Position numbers and translations under genes: made by a program
The notes under the pieces: generated by a model
The model's database searches: none
What the model was told of the DNA's origin: nothing
What the model saw: only the letters and a program-made list of their open reading frames with translations
Origin: Solidesulfovibrio carbinolicus
GTDB lineage: Bacteria > Desulfobacterota > Desulfovibrionia > Desulfovibrionales > Desulfovibrionaceae
DNA length: 64,000 bases
Assembly (NCBI RefSeq): GCF_004135975.1
Contig: NZ_CP026538.1
Location: 496,001-560,000, forward strand
Reading direction: 5' to 3'
Part shown: piece after piece, positions 61,954 through 64,000 of the stretch
How the letters are laid out: every line of letters begins with the position of its first letter
How positions within the stretch are numbered: position 1 is the stretch's first letter

Positions 61954-63171
61954 ATGTCCCAGGTCACGGACTTGCGCCGCGTGCTTGTCTACACGCACAA
62001 TTCCATCGGTCTTGGCCATGCCGTGCGCGTCATGGCCGTCATTGACGGCATGCGTGCCCTGCTGCCCTCGACGGACTTCCTCGTGTTAAGCGGCGGCTCA
62101 GCTCCGTCGATCTTTCTTGGCGAGGGCATCGAGACTATCAAACTGCCCGGAGTGCGCCACGATCTCGACGGGCCCGGCCAGCCGTTTCGGCCGCGTTATC
62201 TGCACACTCTGGACCGTGACGCCGTCTTTGCCTGGCGCGGGCGGCTCATCAGGGAGTGTCTCGACGCCTTTGCCCCGGACGTGGTCATGGTCGAACACGC
62301 CCTGGCCGGTCTGCGGGGAGAGGCTGCCCCCCTTTTGGCCAGGGCCCGGCGTCTGACCCCGGACGGCCATGTCCTGGTCCATTTGTCCCGGGGCATCCAC
62401 TGCGGCGCGCCCATGCTCCTGGCTCCGGCCGCCAGCTATCCCGGACTGCCGCCAGAGGCGGCGGTCACCGGACTGTATGACGCCTTTTACGTGCTGGAGG
62501 AAAGGGCCGTGGCGGACGTCAACCGGGAGTTTTTCGGCGACGTGGCGGCACTGGAGCCCAGGATCAACTATCTTGGCCGCATCGCCGCACGCAACGCCGA
62601 GGAACTCAACGGCGACAAGCGCGTCGCCGAACTGTGCCTGGGCCGGCCGCTGCTGCTGTTAAGCCTGGGCCGCCATGGCCGCATCCTGGAACTGCACGCC
62701 CGCCTGTTGGCGGCCCTGGATCGTGTGCCCGCCGCCCTGGCCGGCGAAACTTTGGTCGTGCTGGACCCTTACCTGCCGCCGGAACAGGTCGCCGCCATCA
62801 AGGCCCTGCCGTGCGCGGCCCGTGTCAGGTTCACGCCGTTTATCCCCTGTCTGGAGGAGATCATGGCCGCCGCCGCTGTGGTGGTCTGCCGGGCGGGCTA
62901 CAACACGGTCAACGAACTGCTGGTGACCGGCAAGCCGGCCCTGGTCATCCCGGAGAGCCATCCCAGTCGGGAGCAGGAGCGACGGGCCGGCATCCTGTCT
63001 GGACGGCAGGCGGTGGTTCTGACGGAGCAGGCCTGCCTGGACGGCGATCCAGCTGCGATGCTGATCGACCTGCTGGCGCGGCCGGTCCGGTCGGCGACAG
63101 TTCGGTTCGACCGTTTCGCAGTGGGGCGGCGCATCGTGGCCGATCTGCGGCGTCTGGCAAGAGAACCCTGA
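61954..63171 (+). CDS. GT28/MurG-like glycosyltransferase
   Basis: The product has 405 residues from ATG 61954, behind GGAG. It starts VLVYTHNSIGLGHAVRVMAVIDGMRALLPSTDFLVLSGG, the N-terminal nucleotide-sugar fold. Near the C-terminus FTPFIPCLEEIMAAAAVVVCRAGYNTVNELLVTGKPALVIPESHPSREQERRA fits the GT28 donor-binding motif. It is divergent from the NTT-like gene with 99 bp between. The acceptor is unknown; a cell-surface or lipid glycosylation role is inferred. Confidence 0.8.
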   Translation: MSQVTDLRRVLVYTHNSIGLGHAVRVMAVIDGMRALLPSTDFLVLSGGSAPSIFLGEGIETIKLPGVRHDLDGPGQPFRPRYLHTLDRDAVFAWRGRLIRECLDAFAPDVVMVEHALAGLRGEAAPLLARARRLTPDGHVLVHLSRGIHCGAPMLLAPAASYPGLPPEAAVTGLYDAFYVLEERAVADVNREFFGDVAALEPRINYLGRIAARNAEELNGDKRVAELCLGRPLLLLSLGRHGRILELHARLLAALDRVPAALAGETLVVLDPYLPPEQVAAIKALPCAARVRFTPFIPCLEEIMAAAAVVVCRAGYNTVNELLVTGKPALVIPESHPSREQERRAGILSGRQAVVLTEQACLDGDPAAMLIDLLARPVRSATVRFDRFAVGRRIVADLRRLAREP

Positions 63172-63237
63172 CCGTTTTTCTTGGCCGGAGCGACTTCTTG
63201 CCTGTCCGGGTGTTCCGGCAGCCTTGCCAGGGCAGTT

Positions 63238-63999
63238 TCAGGCCGGGCGGGTGGCGGCATTGTTTACCGCGCACAGCGCCTCAATCTCTCCGGCCAGCCG
63301 GCGGAACCGCTCCGGGGCGATGGCCGGGCAGAAGGCGTTTTCCGGGCTTTGGTGGTTGTGCCGGGAGGGATCGAAATCCGGGCCGATGGTCCCTTGCTCC
63401 AGACACCGGGCGTAGAGCCGCGTCCCGGGATAGGGCGTGAAGATGCTGTAGATACGCTTGTCGCAGGGCAGGGTCTCCATGAGACGGCGCGTGGCGGCGA
63501 GGCTTTCCTCGGTTTCGTCGGGAAAGCCGACCATGAAAAACGCTTCCAGACGCAGGCCGGCGTCCTTGACGCGCGTCGCCGCCAGCCGGGCCTGGGCCAC
63601 GGTGAATCCCTTGCCCACCCGGGACAGCATGGCGTCGTCGCCGCTTTCCAGGCCCAACTGGACGGTGGAAAAGCCTGCCCCGGCCAGGGCCGCGACGGTG
63701 CGCCCGTTTATAAGCGACACATGGGTTTCGCAGCCGAACGTAAGGCCCAGTCGGGCTTTTTCCAATTCCCGGCACAGGGTGATAATTCGGTCCGGCGTCG
63801 GGCCGAAGGTGTCGTCGTCGAAATGGACGTGGCTGACGCCCCGGCCGGCGAGCAGGGACAGTTCTTCCAAGATGTTGGGGATGCTGCGGCAGCGCACCCG
63901 GTACCCCCAGACCCCGGCCGAGGAACAATAGGCGCAGCGGCGCGGACAACCCCGCGAGGTGAACACGTGGCCAAAGGCCCTGGCTGGATAGATCTCGCC
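63238..63999 (-). CDS. B12-binding-type radical SAM protein, C-terminal part, cut by window edge
   Basis: The visible 253 residues enter from beyond the right edge; the start is not in the window. The radical SAM cluster motif is CPRRCAYC near the visible N-terminus (after VFTSRG), followed by HFDDDTFGPTPDRIITLCRELE, GLESGDDAMLSRVGKGF and FMVGFPDETEESL. This matches the B12-dependent class with an N-terminal cobalamin domain, which would lie outside. It ends convergently with the glycosyltransferase gene, 66 bp apart. The substrate is unknown. Confidence 0.85.
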   Translation of the reverse strand, partial: GEIYPARAFGHVFTSRGCPRRCAYCSSAGVWGYRVRCRSIPNILEELSLLAGRGVSHVHFDDDTFGPTPDRIITLCRELEKARLGLTFGCETHVSLINGRTVAALAGAGFSTVQLGLESGDDAMLSRVGKGFTVAQARLAATRVKDAGLRLEAFFMVGFPDETEESLAATRRLMETLPCDKRIYSIFTPYPGTRLYARCLEQGTIGPDFDPSRHNHQSPENAFCPAIAPERFRRLAGEIEALCAVNNAATRPA

Positions 64000-64000
64000 C

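Overview
The window looks like part of a Desulfovibrionaceae-type (sulfate-reducing delta-proteobacterial) genome. The chromosomal part is GC-rich and carries pyruvate:ferredoxin oxidoreductase, IorAB and other anaerobic genes. The genus is inferred from gene content, not proven.

Bases 1 to about 38,750 are the right-hand part of an integrative conjugative element (ICE). Its left end lies outside the window. The right end is an integrase gene followed by the 3' half of a tRNA-Glu gene, which is the expected attR. The element combines a P-type (trb) type IV secretion system with a complete-looking type IVb (R64-like) pilus cluster. The order is trbE end, trbJ, antisense lipoprotein, trbL, a small unknown gene, a reversed RelE/HTH toxin-antitoxin pair, trbF, trbG, then pilL-like, pilN, pilO, pilP, pilQ, pilR, pilS, a PilT-like ATPase, pilM and pilV. 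Then come trbI, the VirD4/TraG coupling protein, the TraF peptidase, a small ORF, an ArdC-TOPRIM primase, a lytic transglycosylase, topoisomerase I, a tail-collar-domain protein and a MucR-type regulator. The pilus block is thus nested between trbG and trbI.

The minus-strand half of the element (26-37 kb) holds cargo and processing genes. These are a 1,201-residue SF1 helicase with a C-terminal phospholipase-D motif (a Mokosh type II-like defence candidate), a zeta-toxin pair, an RHH protein with ParA, a serine resolvase, a YkgJ-like cysteine-cluster protein, a DUF4942 protein, a MOBP relaxase, TraJ, a recognisable IncP-like oriT, iterons, a small membrane protein and the tyrosine integrase. 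Two near-identical 26-bp inverted repeats sit in front of the parA-side operon and the DUF4942 gene, suggesting shared control.

Bases 38,750 to 64,000 are chromosome. They carry a DUF932 remnant, beta-carbonic anhydrase, PFOR, iorB-iorA (with a reduced ferredoxin tail), purK-purE with a small upstream ORF, an NhaR-like LysR regulator, IS66 debris and a Tim44-like protein. Next are an htpX gene that has lost its protease core, an MCE-like small protein, a TerC-family protein, RecD2, a DHA2-type MFS exporter, a broken HTH gene containing one type I-E-like CRISPR repeat, an NTT-like transporter with HEAT repeats and a cNMP domain, a GT28-like glycosyltransferase, and the end of a radical SAM gene cut by the window edge.
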